Origin: Hansschlegelia quercus
GTDB taxonomy: Bacteria > Pseudomonadota > Alphaproteobacteria > Rhizobiales > Methylopilaceae
DNA: 64,000 bases
NCBI RefSeq assembly: GCF_004310425.1
Contig: NZ_SIUB01000010.1
Location: forward strand, 61,140 to 125,139
Direction: 5' to 3'
In this document: in pieces, positions 8,722-17,320 of the stretch
Position numbering within the stretch: the stretch's first letter is position 1
Layout: each line of letters opens with the position of its first letter
The notes under the pieces: model-generated
Database searches by the model: none
What the model saw: the letters and a program-made list of their open reading frames with translations, nothing else
What the model was told of the DNA's origin: nothing
Made by a program: the position numbers and the translations under genes

Positions 8722-9375
8722 TCACTTTCGGGTCAGCAGGAACACGCCCTGCGCGCCGAACAGGTTCCAGAACCACCAGGGCGCATTGACCCGCACCGGC
8801 CGGCCGGTGGCGTCGAGCGCGATCGCCCGCTCCATCCGCGCGCCCATCATCTCCACGAGGTCGACGAAATCGCCGATCGTGCAGAGGTGGATGTTCGGCG
8901 TGTCGTACCAGGTCTCCGGCAGATTGACGTTCTGCGGCATACGGCCTTCGGCGAGGAACTGCAGCCGCGTCCGCCAATGCCCGAAATTCGGGAACGAGAC
9001 GATCGCCCGCCGCCCGATCCTGAGCAGATCTTCGACGACCTGCTTCGGCCGCCGCGTCGCCTGCAGCGTCTGAGACAGGATGACGTAGTCGAAGGCGTCG
9101 TCCGGGTAATGCATGAGGTCGGCGTCGGCGTCGCCCTGCACCACCGAGAGCCCGTGCGCCACGGAGGCGTTCACGCCGGACTGCGACAGCTCGATCCCCC
9201 GCCCGTCGACGCCGCGCCGCTCGACGAGCAGCCGCAGCAGATCGCCGTCGCCGCAGCCGACGTCGAGTACGCGCGAGCCCCGCTGCACCATCTCCGCCAC
9301 CAGCAGGTGATCGGGACGGGGCGCCGCCGCCAAGGTTTCGGCAGGAACGGGCGAAGCGGCGTCGAGGACTGTCAT
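8722..9375 (-). CDS. metW: methionine biosynthesis protein MetW
   Basis: A SAM-binding protein of 217 residues with the motif 'RVLDVGCGDGDLLRLLVE', then 'VIQ/VVQGDADADL', 'FDYVILSQTLQATRRP', 'VSFPNFGHWRTRLQF' and 'TPNIHLCTIGDF', the diagnostic MetW blocks. MetW works with homoserine O-acetyltransferase MetX, and the two genes usually adjoin. Here metX is absent: the upstream neighbour is a divergent antiporter gene. ATG 9375 is preferred over TTG 9393. No SAM riboswitch is visible in the 150-base upstream gap. Confidence 0.92.
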   Translation of the reverse strand: MTVLDAASPVPAETLAAAPRPDHLLVAEMVQRGSRVLDVGCGDGDLLRLLVERRGVDGRGIELSQSGVNASVAHGLSVVQGDADADLMHYPDDAFDYVILSQTLQATRRPKQVVEDLLRIGRRAIVSFPNFGHWRTRLQFLAEGRMPQNVNLPETWYDTPNIHLCTIGDFVDLVEMMGARMERAIALDATGRPVRVNAPWWFWNLFGAQGVFLLTRK

Positions 9376-9524
9376 ACCGACGGTTTCACGCAAACGTACT
9401 GGACTTCGCGGGTGGTCCCACGGCGCGCGACGCGCTAGACCCGAGCCTGATTACGGCATTGGCTGCGGCCCGCAAAGTGGCTCGCGCGGCCGCCATCCGT
9501 CAAAGCCATAGGAGACGCAGGCTC

Positions 9525-10652
9525 TTGAGCCCCGAAAGCCATGTCCGCAAGGATCCCCGTCCGCCCCTCACGAGTTGGGCGTTCCCCCTGCTCGGCGTCG
9601 TCTTCTTCGGCGTCGTCACTGCGCTTGGCCTCGGAAAGACGTTCAGCGGCGCGCCCGCCGACATCGCCGTCGCGGTCGCGCTGATCCCTATTTTGTTCGG
9701 AGCGGTGTTCGCAGCCGTCTACCATGCCGAGGTGATCGCCCATCGGACAGGCGAACCCTACGGCACGCTGGTGCTGACCATCGCGGTCACCGTCATGGAG
9801 GTCGCGCTCATCGCCTCGGCGCTTCTCGGAGACCAGTCCAACCCGGCGCTCGCGCGTGACACGATCTTCGCCGTCATCATGATCGTGGTGAACGGCCTCG
9901 CTGGGCTCTGCATCCTGCTTGGCGGCCTGCGCCACCGCGAACAGAGCTTCCGCATCACCGGTGCCAACGCCTATCTCGCGGTGCTGATCGCGCTCGCCAG
10001 CCTTTCGCTCGTGCTGCCGAACTACACGACGACGGCCCCTGGCGGCGCCTATTCGGCGAGCCAGCTCGGCTACGTCGCGGTGGCGACTTTGGCGATCTAC
10101 CTGTCCTTCCTCTACACGCAGACCGTGCGCAACCGCGAGTATTTCGCGGTGGTGATCGCCGACGACGAGGTCGCCGACAAGGCGCACCGGCCGAGCGCGC
10201 GCACGACGCTGATCTCCTTCGCCTTGCTCGTCGCGGCGCTCTTGGCCGTCATCCTGCTGTCGAAAACCTTCACCGCCGCGGTCGAGTTCTCGCTGGACAG
10301 GCTGGGCGCTCCGGACGCGCTCGCGGGCGTGTTCATCGCCCTTCTCATCCTGCTTCCGGAGTTCACGGCGGCAGTGAAGGCGGCGCGCGCGGACAAGCTG
10401 CAGAAAAGCCTGAACCTCGCGCTCGGCTCGGCCTGCGCCACCATCGGGCTGACGATCCCCGCCGTCGCGATCCTGTCCATCGTCTACGGCGCCAAGCTCG
10501 AGCTCGGCCTCGGGGAGAAGGACACGGTCATTCTGCTCGTCACGATCGCGGTCGCCCTGCTCACCTTCGGCACGGGCCGGACAAACATCCTCTACGGGAT
10601 GATCCACATCGTGCTGTTCGCCACCTACGCCTTCCTGATTCTGGCGCCGTGA
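9525..10652 (+). CDS. chaA: calcium/sodium:proton antiporter, ChaA type
   Basis: An inner-membrane cation/H+ exchanger of the CaCA superfamily with about 11 hydrophobic segments. It has two related halves. The first carries 'HRTGEPYGTLVLTIAVTVMEVALI', matching the acidic alpha-repeat of ChaA. The second carries 'ALLILLPEFTAAVKAARADKLQKSLNLALGSACATIGLTIP'. The TTG at 9525 is taken as start because a GGAGAC ribosome site lies eight bases upstream; the earlier in-frame codons are arginine-rich and unlike the family. Length is about 375 residues. It likely exports Ca2+, Na+ or K+ at alkaline pH. Confidence 0.85.
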   Translation: MSPESHVRKDPRPPLTSWAFPLLGVVFFGVVTALGLGKTFSGAPADIAVAVALIPILFGAVFAAVYHAEVIAHRTGEPYGTLVLTIAVTVMEVALIASALLGDQSNPALARDTIFAVIMIVVNGLAGLCILLGGLRHREQSFRITGANAYLAVLIALASLSLVLPNYTTTAPGGAYSASQLGYVAVATLAIYLSFLYTQTVRNREYFAVVIADDEVADKAHRPSARTTLISFALLVAALLAVILLSKTFTAAVEFSLDRLGAPDALAGVFIALLILLPEFTAAVKAARADKLQKSLNLALGSACATIGLTIPAVAILSIVYGAKLELGLGEKDTVILLVTIAVALLTFGTGRTNILYGMIHIVLFATYAFLILAP

Positions 10653-10967
10653 CGGGCGGTCTAGCGAGGAGTGGCCCGGCCGAGCGCCTTCAGTATTCGT
10701 TAAGCATACTGATCGGCGCGTGAGTCTTCGCGAGTCCGCTTGCGGCAGGCTCGAGTCGAATCATGTTTCGTTCTAATAGAACGAATCGCGCACAAGCGCC
10801 TGATTCCCGATTCGTTCTAACAAGAACCTGGCAGGCCTCGACTTCATCAAGCATTTGTTAACCATGTCTGCGAATTTCCGCCCGTAAGACTCCCCGCGGC
10901 CGCCTCGCTGCGCGGCCGACAGTGTGACGATGACGTCAATCGCTGGGAATGGCGTCACGCGAGGGTC
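10653..10967. other. non-coding stretch with several inverted repeats
   Basis: No convincing gene lies between the convergent chaA and PNPOx-like genes. The stretch holds CAGTAT-N9-ATACTG (10691-10711). It holds a near-perfect 19-base palindrome with arms TTCGTTCTA and TAGAACGAA around one central A (10767-10785). A second TTCGTTCTAA copy lies 44 bases on (10811-10820) and forms GTTCT-N4-AGAAC. Neither has a T-run, so they are not ordinary terminators. A 61-codon minus-strand ORF across it has no family or ribosome-site support. Confidence 0.5.
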
Positions 10968-11576
10968 TCACCACATCGTCCTCGCCGCACGGATCGGCCA
11001 CGCCGTGTCGTAGGCCTCGCCGCCGACGCGGCCTTCCGTAATGGCCGCCAGCATGCGCCCGGCCGTCGGCAGGGACTTTGGGTCTACTTGAGCCGCAGGG
11101 TCCCAGAGTTTGGAGCGGATGATCGCGCGGGCGCACTGGAAGTAGACGGCCTCGATCGCGATCACCAGCGCCGTTCGGGGCGCGTGACCATCGACGGCGA
11201 AGGAGGCGAGCAGCTCCGGTTCGGCCGAGATCGTCCCGCGCCCGTTGACGCGCAGCGTCGTGCCCGAACCCGGAACGAGGAAAAGCAGCGCCACGCGAGG
11301 ATCGCGCACGACGTTGCGCAACGTGTCGATCCGATTGTTGCCGCGCCGGTCCGGCATGATCAGCGTGCGCTCGTCCGCTACGCGCACGAAGCCCGGCAGG
11401 TCGCCGCGCGGCGAGCAGTCGAGCCCTTCCGGCCCGGCTGTTGCAAGCGCCGCGAAGGGCGAGGCCTCCACGATGGCGCGGTATTCCGGCGTCAGCCAGC
11501 CGGTCTCCTTGACGATCGAGGTCTCCTGCGGCTGGCCATAGATCGCCTCGAGCTGCTCGACGGTCTCGATCTTCAT
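10968..11576 (-). CDS. pyridoxamine 5'-phosphate oxidase-like FMN-binding protein
   Basis: About 202 residues of the split-barrel flavin fold. 'SPFAALATAGPEGLDCSPRGDLPGFVRVADERTLIMPDRRGNNRIDTLRNVVRDPRVALLFLVPG' is the pattern of the MSMEG_1061-type pyridoxamine-phosphate-oxidase-related family, not of true PdxH. The reaction is unknown; members bind FMN or F420/heme. ATG 11576 is chosen because an AAGGGAAA ribosome site lies just upstream and homology starts at MKIETVEQ. The gene is divergent from a PadR repressor with a palindromic operator between them, so it is the likely target of that regulator. Confidence 0.85.
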   Translation of the reverse strand: MKIETVEQLEAIYGQPQETSIVKETGWLTPEYRAIVEASPFAALATAGPEGLDCSPRGDLPGFVRVADERTLIMPDRRGNNRIDTLRNVVRDPRVALLFLVPGSGTTLRVNGRGTISAEPELLASFAVDGHAPRTALVIAIEAVYFQCARAIIRSKLWDPAAQVDPKSLPTAGRMLAAITEGRVGGEAYDTAWPIRAARTMW

Positions 11577-11672
11577 GGCGCTTTCCCTTCTCGTAGCCGC
11601 GCGTTCGACGTCGAGCCTATAGCCGCTTCGCCCGCGAGAAGCGCGACGGATTGATGACGCCAAGCTCGCACC

Positions 11673-11701
11673 TTGACAAACGATATATCGTTTGCGAGAT
11701 A
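11673..11701 (+). promoter_or_regulatory. sigma-70-like promoter overlapped by an 18-bp palindromic operator
   Basis: TTGACA (11673-11678), a 17-base spacer and GAGATA (11696-11701) form a promoter for the padR gene. The perfect palindrome CAAACGATATATCGTTTG occupies 11677-11694, that is, nearly all of the spacer plus the end of the -35 box. A repressor bound here would block RNA polymerase. The site is also 100 bases upstream of the divergent PNPOx-like gene and may control both. PadR-family operators are typically AT-centred palindromes of this kind. Confidence 0.78.
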
Positions 11702-11734
11702 GATCTCATGCAAAACCTATTGAGAGAACGACAC

Positions 11735-12346
11735 ATGCATTCCCATCAGAGAGGATTCTTCGGTTTCGGCCGCGGCGGCGGCCATCGCTGCTTCGAGGCT
11801 CATGACGAACGCGGCGGGCGCAATGGCGAAGGCCACGGGCCGCGTGGACGCGGCGGTCCTTTCGGCCGCCACCGCGGCGGTCCGTTCGGCGGACGCGGCG
11901 CAAGGCTGTTCGACGCCGGCGCGCTACGTCTCGTCGTGCTCGGCCTGCTCGCGGAGGCGCCGCGGCACGGCTATGACGTCATCAAGGCGCTGGAGGCCCG
12001 CTTCCAGGGCGCCTATTCGCCAAGCCCCGGCTCGATCTATCCGATGCTTCAGATGATGGAGGACGCCGACCTCGCGACTTCGACCACGGTCGGAACCAAG
12101 CGGCTCTACGCGGTCACCGATCAGGGCCGCGCCTATCTCGAGGAGAACCGCGCCGAGCTCGACAAGATCAACGCTCAGCTCGAGGAGGCTTCGGGCGCAC
12201 TCGGCGAGGCGGCGCTCGGCGAGGTCCTGCACGACCTTAGAAAGACGCTGTTCGCCAAGCTCCGCGGCGGCGCGCTCAGCGCGGAACAGGCCGCGAAGGC
12301 GCGCGCGGTACTCGAACAGGCGGTGAAGGATCTCGAGGCGCTGTGA
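11735..12346 (+). CDS. PadR family repressor, YqjI-like, with His/Gly/Arg-rich N-terminal tail
   Basis: A 203-residue regulator. Residues 1-58 are a Gly/Arg/His-rich tail (His at about 2, 4, 17, 23, 34 and 46; Cys 19). The PadR winged helix follows: 'LRLVVLGLLAEAPRHGYDVIKALE' and 'YSPSPGSIYPMLQMMEDADL'. The order matches E. coli YqjI, a nickel-responsive repressor whose His-rich N-terminus binds metal. The C-terminal helices are coiled-coil-like. ATG 11735 is chosen for its GAGAGA ribosome site and because the -10 box ends at 11701; ATG 11708 would be almost leaderless. It probably represses itself and the divergent flavoprotein gene. Metal specificity is inferred only. Confidence 0.87.
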   Translation: MHSHQRGFFGFGRGGGHRCFEAHDERGGRNGEGHGPRGRGGPFGRHRGGPFGGRGARLFDAGALRLVVLGLLAEAPRHGYDVIKALEARFQGAYSPSPGSIYPMLQMMEDADLATSTTVGTKRLYAVTDQGRAYLEENRAELDKINAQLEEASGALGEAALGEVLHDLRKTLFAKLRGGALSAEQAAKARAVLEQAVKDLEAL

Positions 12347-12379
12347 GCGGCGCCCGGGCCGAAGATGAGATGCTGCGAC

Positions 12380-13336
12380 TCAGATCTTCCTGAGCCGCAC
12401 CTCGTCGATCCTGTGGCTCTCGCCCTTCTTCAGGATCAAATCCGCCCGCGGCCTCGTGGGGCGGATGTTCTCGCGCAGGTTCGGCAGGTTGATGTCGGCC
12501 CACAGCGTCTCGGCGGTCTCGAACGCTTCGGCCGTCGAGACCGCCGCGTATTTGCGGAAATAGGATTGCGGGTCGCGGAACGCGGTCTCGCGCAGTTTCA
12601 TGAAGCGCTCGACATACCAGCGGCGCAGCTGCGGCTCGTCGGCGTCGAGATAGATGCCGAAATCGATGAAATCCGAAACGAAGGGCGTGACGCGGCCGTT
12701 CTTCGGCCGCTCGCCGGTCTGGAGCACATTTAGGCCCTCGATGATGACGATGTCGGGCTTCTCGACCGTCGTCGTCTCGCCCGGCACGACGTCGTAGACG
12801 AGGTGGCTGTAGACCGGCGCGGTGACATGCGGCTTGCCGGCCTTGATGTCGGAGACGAAGCGCAGCAGCGCCTGCACGTCGTAGCTCTCCGGAAAGCCCT
12901 TGCGGCCCATCAGCCCCTCGCGGGCCAGAACCGCATTTGGCAGCAGGAAGCCGTCTGTCGTGACCAGATCGACCTTCGGCATATTGCTCCAGCGCGCGAG
13001 CAGCGCTGCGAGCACGCGGGCCGTGGTCGACTTGCCGACGGCGACGGAGCCCGCCACCGCGATCACGTAAGGGACGCGCGTCTCCTTGTGGCCGAGGAAG
13101 CGCTGCGTGGCGCGGAACAGCTGCTGGCGCGCGGCGACGTAGAAGGCGAGCAGGCGCGAGATCGGCAGATAGATCTGCTCGACCTCGTCCATGTCGATCG
13201 GATCGTTGACCGAAGAGAGGCGCTTGAGGTCCGCGTTGTTCAGCGTGAGCGGCGTGTCCGCGCGGAGCGCCGCCCAGTCCTTACGCGAGAAGGTGGCGTA
13301 AGGCGAAGGGCTCTGGCTGCGCGGCAGATCGTCCAT
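12380..13336 (-). CDS. coaA: type I pantothenate kinase
   Basis: Catalyses the first, rate-limiting step of coenzyme A synthesis, ATP-dependent phosphorylation of pantothenate. The 318-residue protein carries the P-loop GSVAVGKS (about 96-103), '[16 protein letters not shown]', '[10 protein letters not shown]' and '[12 protein letters not shown]', all hallmarks of bacterial CoaA. ATG 13336 has a GGAAAGAG ribosome site; the TTG at 13354 does not. It lies directly after hisE in the same direction, the usual his-coaA linkage of the Hyphomicrobiales. Confidence 0.95.
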   Translation of the reverse strand: MDDLPRSQSPSPYATFSRKDWAALRADTPLTLNNADLKRLSSVNDPIDMDEVEQIYLPISRLLAFYVAARQQLFRATQRFLGHKETRVPYVIAVAGSVAVGKSTTARVLAALLARWSNMPKVDLVTTDGFLLPNAVLAREGLMGRKGFPESYDVQALLRFVSDIKAGKPHVTAPVYSHLVYDVVPGETTTVEKPDIVIIEGLNVLQTGERPKNGRVTPFVSDFIDFGIYLDADEPQLRRWYVERFMKLRETAFRDPQSYFRKYAAVSTAEAFETAETLWADINLPNLRENIRPTRPRADLILKKGESHRIDEVRLRKI

Positions 13337-13356
13337 CAGGGCTCTTTCCGCCAAGA

Positions 13357-13671
13357 CTATTGCCGCGAAGCCTTTTCGGCGAGGCCGGATTGCGCGGTGC
13401 GCCGCTCAAGCTCCGCCATCACGTCGGCGAGCGGAACGTCTCGCGCTCTCAGCGCCACGAGCAGATGATAGAACACGTCGGCGGCTTCCGAGGCGAGTTC
13501 GACCTTCGTGCCGGCGACGGTCGCGAGCGCCGCCTCCACGCCTTCCTCGCCGAGCTTCTTCGCGCAGCGCGCGGGGCCGGCTTCGATGAGCGAGCGGGTG
13601 TAGGACGCGTCGGACTTGGCACCCGCGCGCGCAGCCACGATCGCGTCGAGGTCGTCGAGGGTGAAGGCCAT
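13357..13671 (-). CDS. hisE: phosphoribosyl-ATP diphosphatase
   Basis: Second step of histidine synthesis, hydrolysis of PR-ATP to PR-AMP. The 104-residue protein shows the all-alpha MazG-like fold with '[28 protein letters not shown]' and '[22 protein letters not shown]', containing the conserved EExxE...ExxD metal ligands. It is the stand-alone HisE, not fused to HisI. It lies ten bases after hisF, within the his gene run. Confidence 0.95.
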   Translation of the reverse strand: MAFTLDDLDAIVAARAGAKSDASYTRSLIEAGPARCAKKLGEEGVEAALATVAGTKVELASEAADVFYHLLVALRARDVPLADVMAELERRTAQSGLAEKASRQ

Positions 13672-13681
13672 CAGCTCCGCC

Positions 13682-14464
13682 TCACGCAGCCGGATCGAGC
13701 CGGACGGCGATACCCGCCGCCGCCATGCGGGCCTTGGCCTCGCCGATCGTATGCTCGCCGAAATGGAAGATCGAGGCCGCGAGCACCGCGCTCGCGCCGC
13801 CTTTCGTCACGCCCTCGACCATGTGGTCGAGCCCGCCCACGCCACCCGAGGCCACGACCGGCACCGGCACCGCATCGACTACCGCGCGGGTGAGCGCAAG
13901 GTCGTAGCCGTCGCGCGTGCCGTCGCGATCCATCGAGGTCAGCAGAATCTCGCCGGCGCCGAGATTAGCGACTTCGGCGGCGTAGGCGACCGCATCGAGC
14001 CCGGTCGGGCGGCGGCCGCCATGGGTGAAGACCTCCCAGCGGTCGGCCTCGCCCTCGCCCGAGACCTTCTTGGCGTCGACCGCGACCACGATCGCCTGCG
14101 CGCCGAACTTCTCCGCCGCCCGCGCCACCACGGAACGGTCGTTCACGGCAGCCGACATGATGGAGACCTTGTCGGCGCCCGCCAGCATCAGCGCCCGCAC
14201 GTCCTCGACGGAGCGCACGCCGCCGCCGACCGTCACCGGCATGAAGCAGTTTTCCGCCGTGCGTCGGACGACGTCGAGCAGGATCGCCCGCTCCTCATGG
14301 CTCGCCGTGATGTCGAGGAAGCAGAGCTCGTCGGCGCCCGCCGCATCATAGGCGATCGCCGCCTCCACCGGATCGCCTGCGTCGCGCAGGTCGACGAACC
14401 GCACGCCCTTCACGACACGGCCGTCCTTGACGTCCAGGCAGGGGATGACGCGGGTCTTCAGCAT
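13682..14464 (-). CDS. hisF: imidazole glycerol phosphate synthase cyclase subunit
   Basis: A (beta/alpha)8 barrel of 260 residues that condenses PRFAR with ammonia delivered by HisH. The two catalytic aspartates sit in '[15 protein letters not shown]' (about residue 11) and '[10 protein letters not shown]' (about 130). The second phosphate loop is '[13 protein letters not shown]'. The start ATG overlaps the hisA stop by one base (TGATG type), indicating translational coupling. Confidence 0.96.
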   Translation of the reverse strand: MLKTRVIPCLDVKDGRVVKGVRFVDLRDAGDPVEAAIAYDAAGADELCFLDITASHEERAILLDVVRRTAENCFMPVTVGGGVRSVEDVRALMLAGADKVSIMSAAVNDRSVVARAAEKFGAQAIVVAVDAKKVSGEGEADRWEVFTHGGRRPTGLDAVAYAAEVANLGAGEILLTSMDRDGTRDGYDLALTRAVVDAVPVPVVASGGVGGLDHMVEGVTKGGASAVLAASIFHFGEHTIGEAKARMAAAGIAVRLDPAA

Positions 14465-15201
14465 CAGGCCGCCCTCGCCGCCCGCACGAAGGCCAGCGCC
14501 TCGCGGCCGTCGAGCCGTCCGTCGTAGAGCGCCCGGCCGGTGATCGCGCCGGCAATGGCGGCGTTCTCGGGCTCGAGCAGGCGGCGGACGTCCTCGATGT
14601 CGGCGAGGCCGCCGGAGGCGATCACGGGGATCGTCACCGCCGCGGCGAGTTCGCGGGTCGACTCCAAGTTCAAGCCCTTCAGCAGGCCATCGCGGGCGAT
14701 GTCGGTGTAGATGATGGCTGCGACGCCGGCGTCCTCGAACCGCTTTGCGAGATCAAGGACGGTCATGTCGGAGACCTCGGCCCAGCCCTGCACGGCTACG
14801 CGGCCGTCGCGCGCGTCTACGCCGACCGCGACCTTTCCGGGATGCGCCTGCGCTGCGGCCTTCACGAACTCGGGGTCGCGCACGGCGGCGGTGCCGAGGA
14901 TCACGCGGCTGACGCCGCGCTTCAGCCAGGCCTCGACAGCCTTCATGTCGCGGATGCCGCCGCCGAGCTGCACGGGAACGCCGGACGCGTCGAGGATGTC
15001 GTCGACCGCCGCCGCGTTGACGCTCGCACCGGCAAAGGCGCCGTCGAGATCGACGACATGGATCCATTCGAAGCCGGTTTCGGCGAAGGTGCGGGCCTGC
15101 GCGCCGGGATCGCGGCCGTAGACGGTCGCGCGGTCCATGTCGCCCTCCTTGAGGCGCACGACCGATCCGCCCTTCAAGTCGATGGCGGGATAGAGGATCA
15201 C
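14464..15201 (-). CDS. hisA: phosphoribosylformimino-5-aminoimidazole carboxamide ribotide isomerase
   Basis: Amadori isomerase of the histidine pathway, half-barrel-duplicated TIM barrel of 245 residues. Catalytic Asp in 'YPAIDLKGG' near the N-terminus and in '[11 protein letters not shown]'. The phosphate site is '[13 protein letters not shown]'. I prefer the GTG at 15201 to the GTG at 15210: it forms a GTGA overlap with the hisH stop, as seen at other junctions here, and gives the family-typical start [12 protein letters not shown]. Confidence 0.95.
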   Translation of the reverse strand: MILYPAIDLKGGSVVRLKEGDMDRATVYGRDPGAQARTFAETGFEWIHVVDLDGAFAGASVNAAAVDDILDASGVPVQLGGGIRDMKAVEAWLKRGVSRVILGTAAVRDPEFVKAAAQAHPGKVAVGVDARDGRVAVQGWAEVSDMTVLDLAKRFEDAGVAAIIYTDIARDGLLKGLNLESTRELAAAVTIPVIASGGLADIEDVRRLLEPENAAIAGAITGRALYDGRLDGREALAFVRAARAA

Positions 15202-15833
15202 GGCCGCCACTCCACGAAGTTCTTCAGAAGCGCGATGCCGAGGCGCTGGCTCTTCTCGGGATGGAACTGGACGCCCGCGACGTTGCCGCGCGCGACAAGC
15301 GCCGTGACCTCGCCGCCATAGGCCGCGTCCGCCACGACGTCGTCGCGGTCATCCGGCGTCAGATGGAAGGCGTGCAGGAAATAAGCGTGCAGGCCGCTTT
15401 CCCCAAGCGGCAGGCCGCCGATGAGTTTGTGGTCGCGATGGGCGCGGAGCGTGTTCCAGCCCATATGCGGCACCTTGAGCCGGTCGTCGCCCGGCTCGAT
15501 GCGGACCACGCGACCGGGAATCCATCCCAAGCCCTCGGTCGTCTCGAACTCCTCGCCAACATCAGCGAGCATCTGCATGCCGATGCAGATGCCGAGGAAG
15601 GGTTTTCCGCGGGTCCGCACCGCTTCGTCCAGCGCCTCGCCGACGCCAGATGCGTGCGCGAGCGCCGCGCGGCAATCCGGGAAGGCGCCGTCGCCCGGCA
15701 ACACGATGCGGTCGGCCTTCGCCACCACGTCCGGATCGCTCGTCACGACCACGTCTTGCCCGCCGGCGCGCAACAGCGCCTTCTCGACCGAGCGCAGATT
15801 GCCCGCGCCATAATCGACCACCGCGATCGTCAA
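15198..15833 (-). CDS. hisH: imidazole glycerol phosphate synthase glutaminase subunit
   Basis: Class I glutamine amidotransferase that feeds ammonia to HisF. It has the nucleophile cysteine in GICIGMQ (about residue 83), the oxyanion segment 'LPGDGAF' and the catalytic His-Glu pair in '[10 protein letters not shown]'. 211 residues is normal. Translation appears to begin at TTG 15833 with a TTGA overlap onto the stop of the DUF2628 gene, so it is probably coupled to it; no ATG is available near the true N-terminus ([12 protein letters not shown]). Confidence 0.95.
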   Translation of the reverse strand: MTIAVVDYGAGNLRSVEKALLRAGGQDVVVTSDPDVVAKADRIVLPGDGAFPDCRAALAHASGVGEALDEAVRTRGKPFLGICIGMQMLADVGEEFETTEGLGWIPGRVVRIEPGDDRLKVPHMGWNTLRAHRDHKLIGGLPLGESGLHAYFLHAFHLTPDDRDDVVADAAYGGEVTALVARGNVAGVQFHPEKSQRLGIALLKNFVEWRP

Positions 15834-16333
15834 CGCGCCGCTCTCGGCTGGGGAAACACGCCGAGCACGCCGGGCGGCGCCGGACGATAGGGAGCGGAAC
15901 CAGCCGAGGCGGAGGGCGCCGGCCGCTCCTCAGGCGTCGTAATCAGCCATTCGCGGAAGAACACCGCTTCGGCCTCCTCCGCGCTCCGCGCGAGGACGGT
16001 CGCGACGGAGCGATAGCCCCTCTTCTCCAGCGCCCGGCTGCGCAGCCACGAGGCCTCAAGGCCGACCGCGACATTGGGCAGAGCGGACAGGACGAGCGCA
16101 ACGCCCTGCGACAGCCCGAGCGCAGATACGATCAGCGCCAGAATGGCCTGGACCGCGACATAGACGGCGAGTGCGAGCCAGCAGCGCCGGAACGGCAGCC
16201 AGAGGATCGGGACGAGGAAAGCGATCTTCGAGAACCCGTCGCGCAGCGTGACGAAGCGCGCCGCTCCGTCGAGCGTGCGCTCGGCGCCGCCCGGGGGCTC
16301 GAAGATCGTCCAGTTCCGCATGCTCGAAGCCAT
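15830..16333 (-). CDS. DUF2628 membrane protein in the his operon
   Basis: A 167-residue protein with two or three hydrophobic stretches ('IAFLVPILWLPFRRCWLALAVYVAVQAILALIVSALGL' and 'GVALVLSALPNVAVGLEASWLR'). 'LEKRGYRSVATVLARSAEEAEAVFFREWL' is the family-typical cytoplasmic part. DUF2628 genes lie between hisB and hisH in many Hyphomicrobiales; no histidine-related activity is known. ATG 16333 is chosen for its AGGAA ribosome site five bases upstream. The tail is Pro/Ala-rich. The stop overlaps the hisH start. Confidence 0.85.
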   Translation of the reverse strand: MASSMRNWTIFEPPGGAERTLDGAARFVTLRDGFSKIAFLVPILWLPFRRCWLALAVYVAVQAILALIVSALGLSQGVALVLSALPNVAVGLEASWLRSRALEKRGYRSVATVLARSAEEAEAVFFREWLITTPEERPAPSASAGSAPYRPAPPGVLGVFPQPRAAR

Positions 16334-16509
16334 GGAAGTTCCTAGAATTTCACGTGGCGTCTCGACAAGACCCGCCGCCGTCATGCCCGCCTTCGAGCAT
16401 CCACGCCTTGATCATCAAGCAAAGCGCCGGAAGAAAGACATAGATGCTCGAGAGAGAAATGCCGGTGGACGCCGAGGTGACCGGACCGCGAGGCGGCGCC
16501 CGCTCGCCT

Positions 16510-17103
16510 TCAATCCCCGAGCCGCTCCTTCGTCGACGGCAGGCGGTCGCCCGCCCGCGGGTCGATCGCGACCGCAGCCTTCAGAACGCGCGCGAGCCCC
16601 TTGAAGCAGCTCTCGGCGATGTGGTGCGCGTTCGCGCCGTAAAGCGTCTCGACGTGCAGCGTCACGGCGGCGTGGGTGGCGAAACCCTGGAAGAACTCGC
16701 GCACGAGCTCGGTGTCGAACTCGCCGATCTTCGGCGCCGGAAACGCGGTGCGCCAGACGAGGAACGGCCGCCCGGAAATGTCGAGCGCGACGCGGGTCAG
16801 CGTCTCGTCCATCGGCAGCAGAACGTCGGCATAGCGCGTCAGGCCCTTCATGTCGCCGAGCGCCCTGCGCACGGCCTGACCGAGCGCGATGCCGACATCT
16901 TCCGTCGTGTGGTGGAAATCGACCTGAAGATCGCCCTTGGCGGATACGTCGAGGTCGATCAGCGCATGGCGCGCGAGCAGCTCGAGCATGTGGTCGAGGA
17001 AGCCGATCCCGGTCGCAATCCTGGTCGCGCCCGTCCCGTCTAGGTCGACGGTCAGCGTGATGTCGGTCTCGGCCGTCTTCCGGGTGATCTCGCCCCGCCG
17101 CAT
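16510..17103 (-). CDS. hisB: imidazoleglycerol-phosphate dehydratase
   Basis: Mn-dependent dehydration of imidazole glycerol phosphate. The 197-residue protein is the monofunctional form without the histidinol phosphatase domain. It shows the duplicated metal-binding motifs '[12 protein letters not shown]', '[14 protein letters not shown]' and '[16 protein letters not shown]'. It is first in the his run, separated by about 175 bases from the DUF2628 gene. In related genomes hslV is usually its divergent neighbour; here a GAF-EAL gene and dps intervene. Confidence 0.95.
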   Translation of the reverse strand: MRRGEITRKTAETDITLTVDLDGTGATRIATGIGFLDHMLELLARHALIDLDVSAKGDLQVDFHHTTEDVGIALGQAVRRALGDMKGLTRYADVLLPMDETLTRVALDISGRPFLVWRTAFPAPKIGEFDTELVREFFQGFATHAAVTLHVETLYGANAHHIAESCFKGLARVLKAAVAIDPRAGDRLPSTKERLGD

Positions 17104-17320
17104 AGCCCGTGTCTCTTTTCCAAGGAAATCAACGGCGGCTGACTATCACGCCCGCAGCGCGCGCGCCACGCCTTCGCGAGCGACGGCGGTCGGGAAGGCG
17201 TGGCTGTTGAACAATCGACAAGTTTAACGATCCGCTGACGCTGTTCTACGGCGTTTCAACCATCCACGACTATTTGCGGTATGATGATATTCTGTCGGAT
17301 GAGGCGAAGGCGCGCGGTTC

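Noticed and set aside
8659..9438. 259-codon plus-strand ORF opposite metW
   Set aside because: metW on the minus strand has all diagnostic blocks; the opposite frame is Arg/Pro-rich shadow.
9376..9524. SAM-II riboswitch upstream of metW
   Set aside because: I looked for a pseudoknot-like conserved core in the leader and saw none; the region is short and shared with the antiporter.
10767..10785. SOS (LexA) box
   Set aside because: The alphaproteobacterial LexA site is the direct repeat GTTC-N7-GTTC. Here the GTTC and GAAC halves are inverted, and no SOS gene is near.
10773..10958. 61-codon minus-strand ORF in the repeat-rich spacer
   Set aside because: No ribosome site, no recognisable family, and it runs through palindromic sequence.
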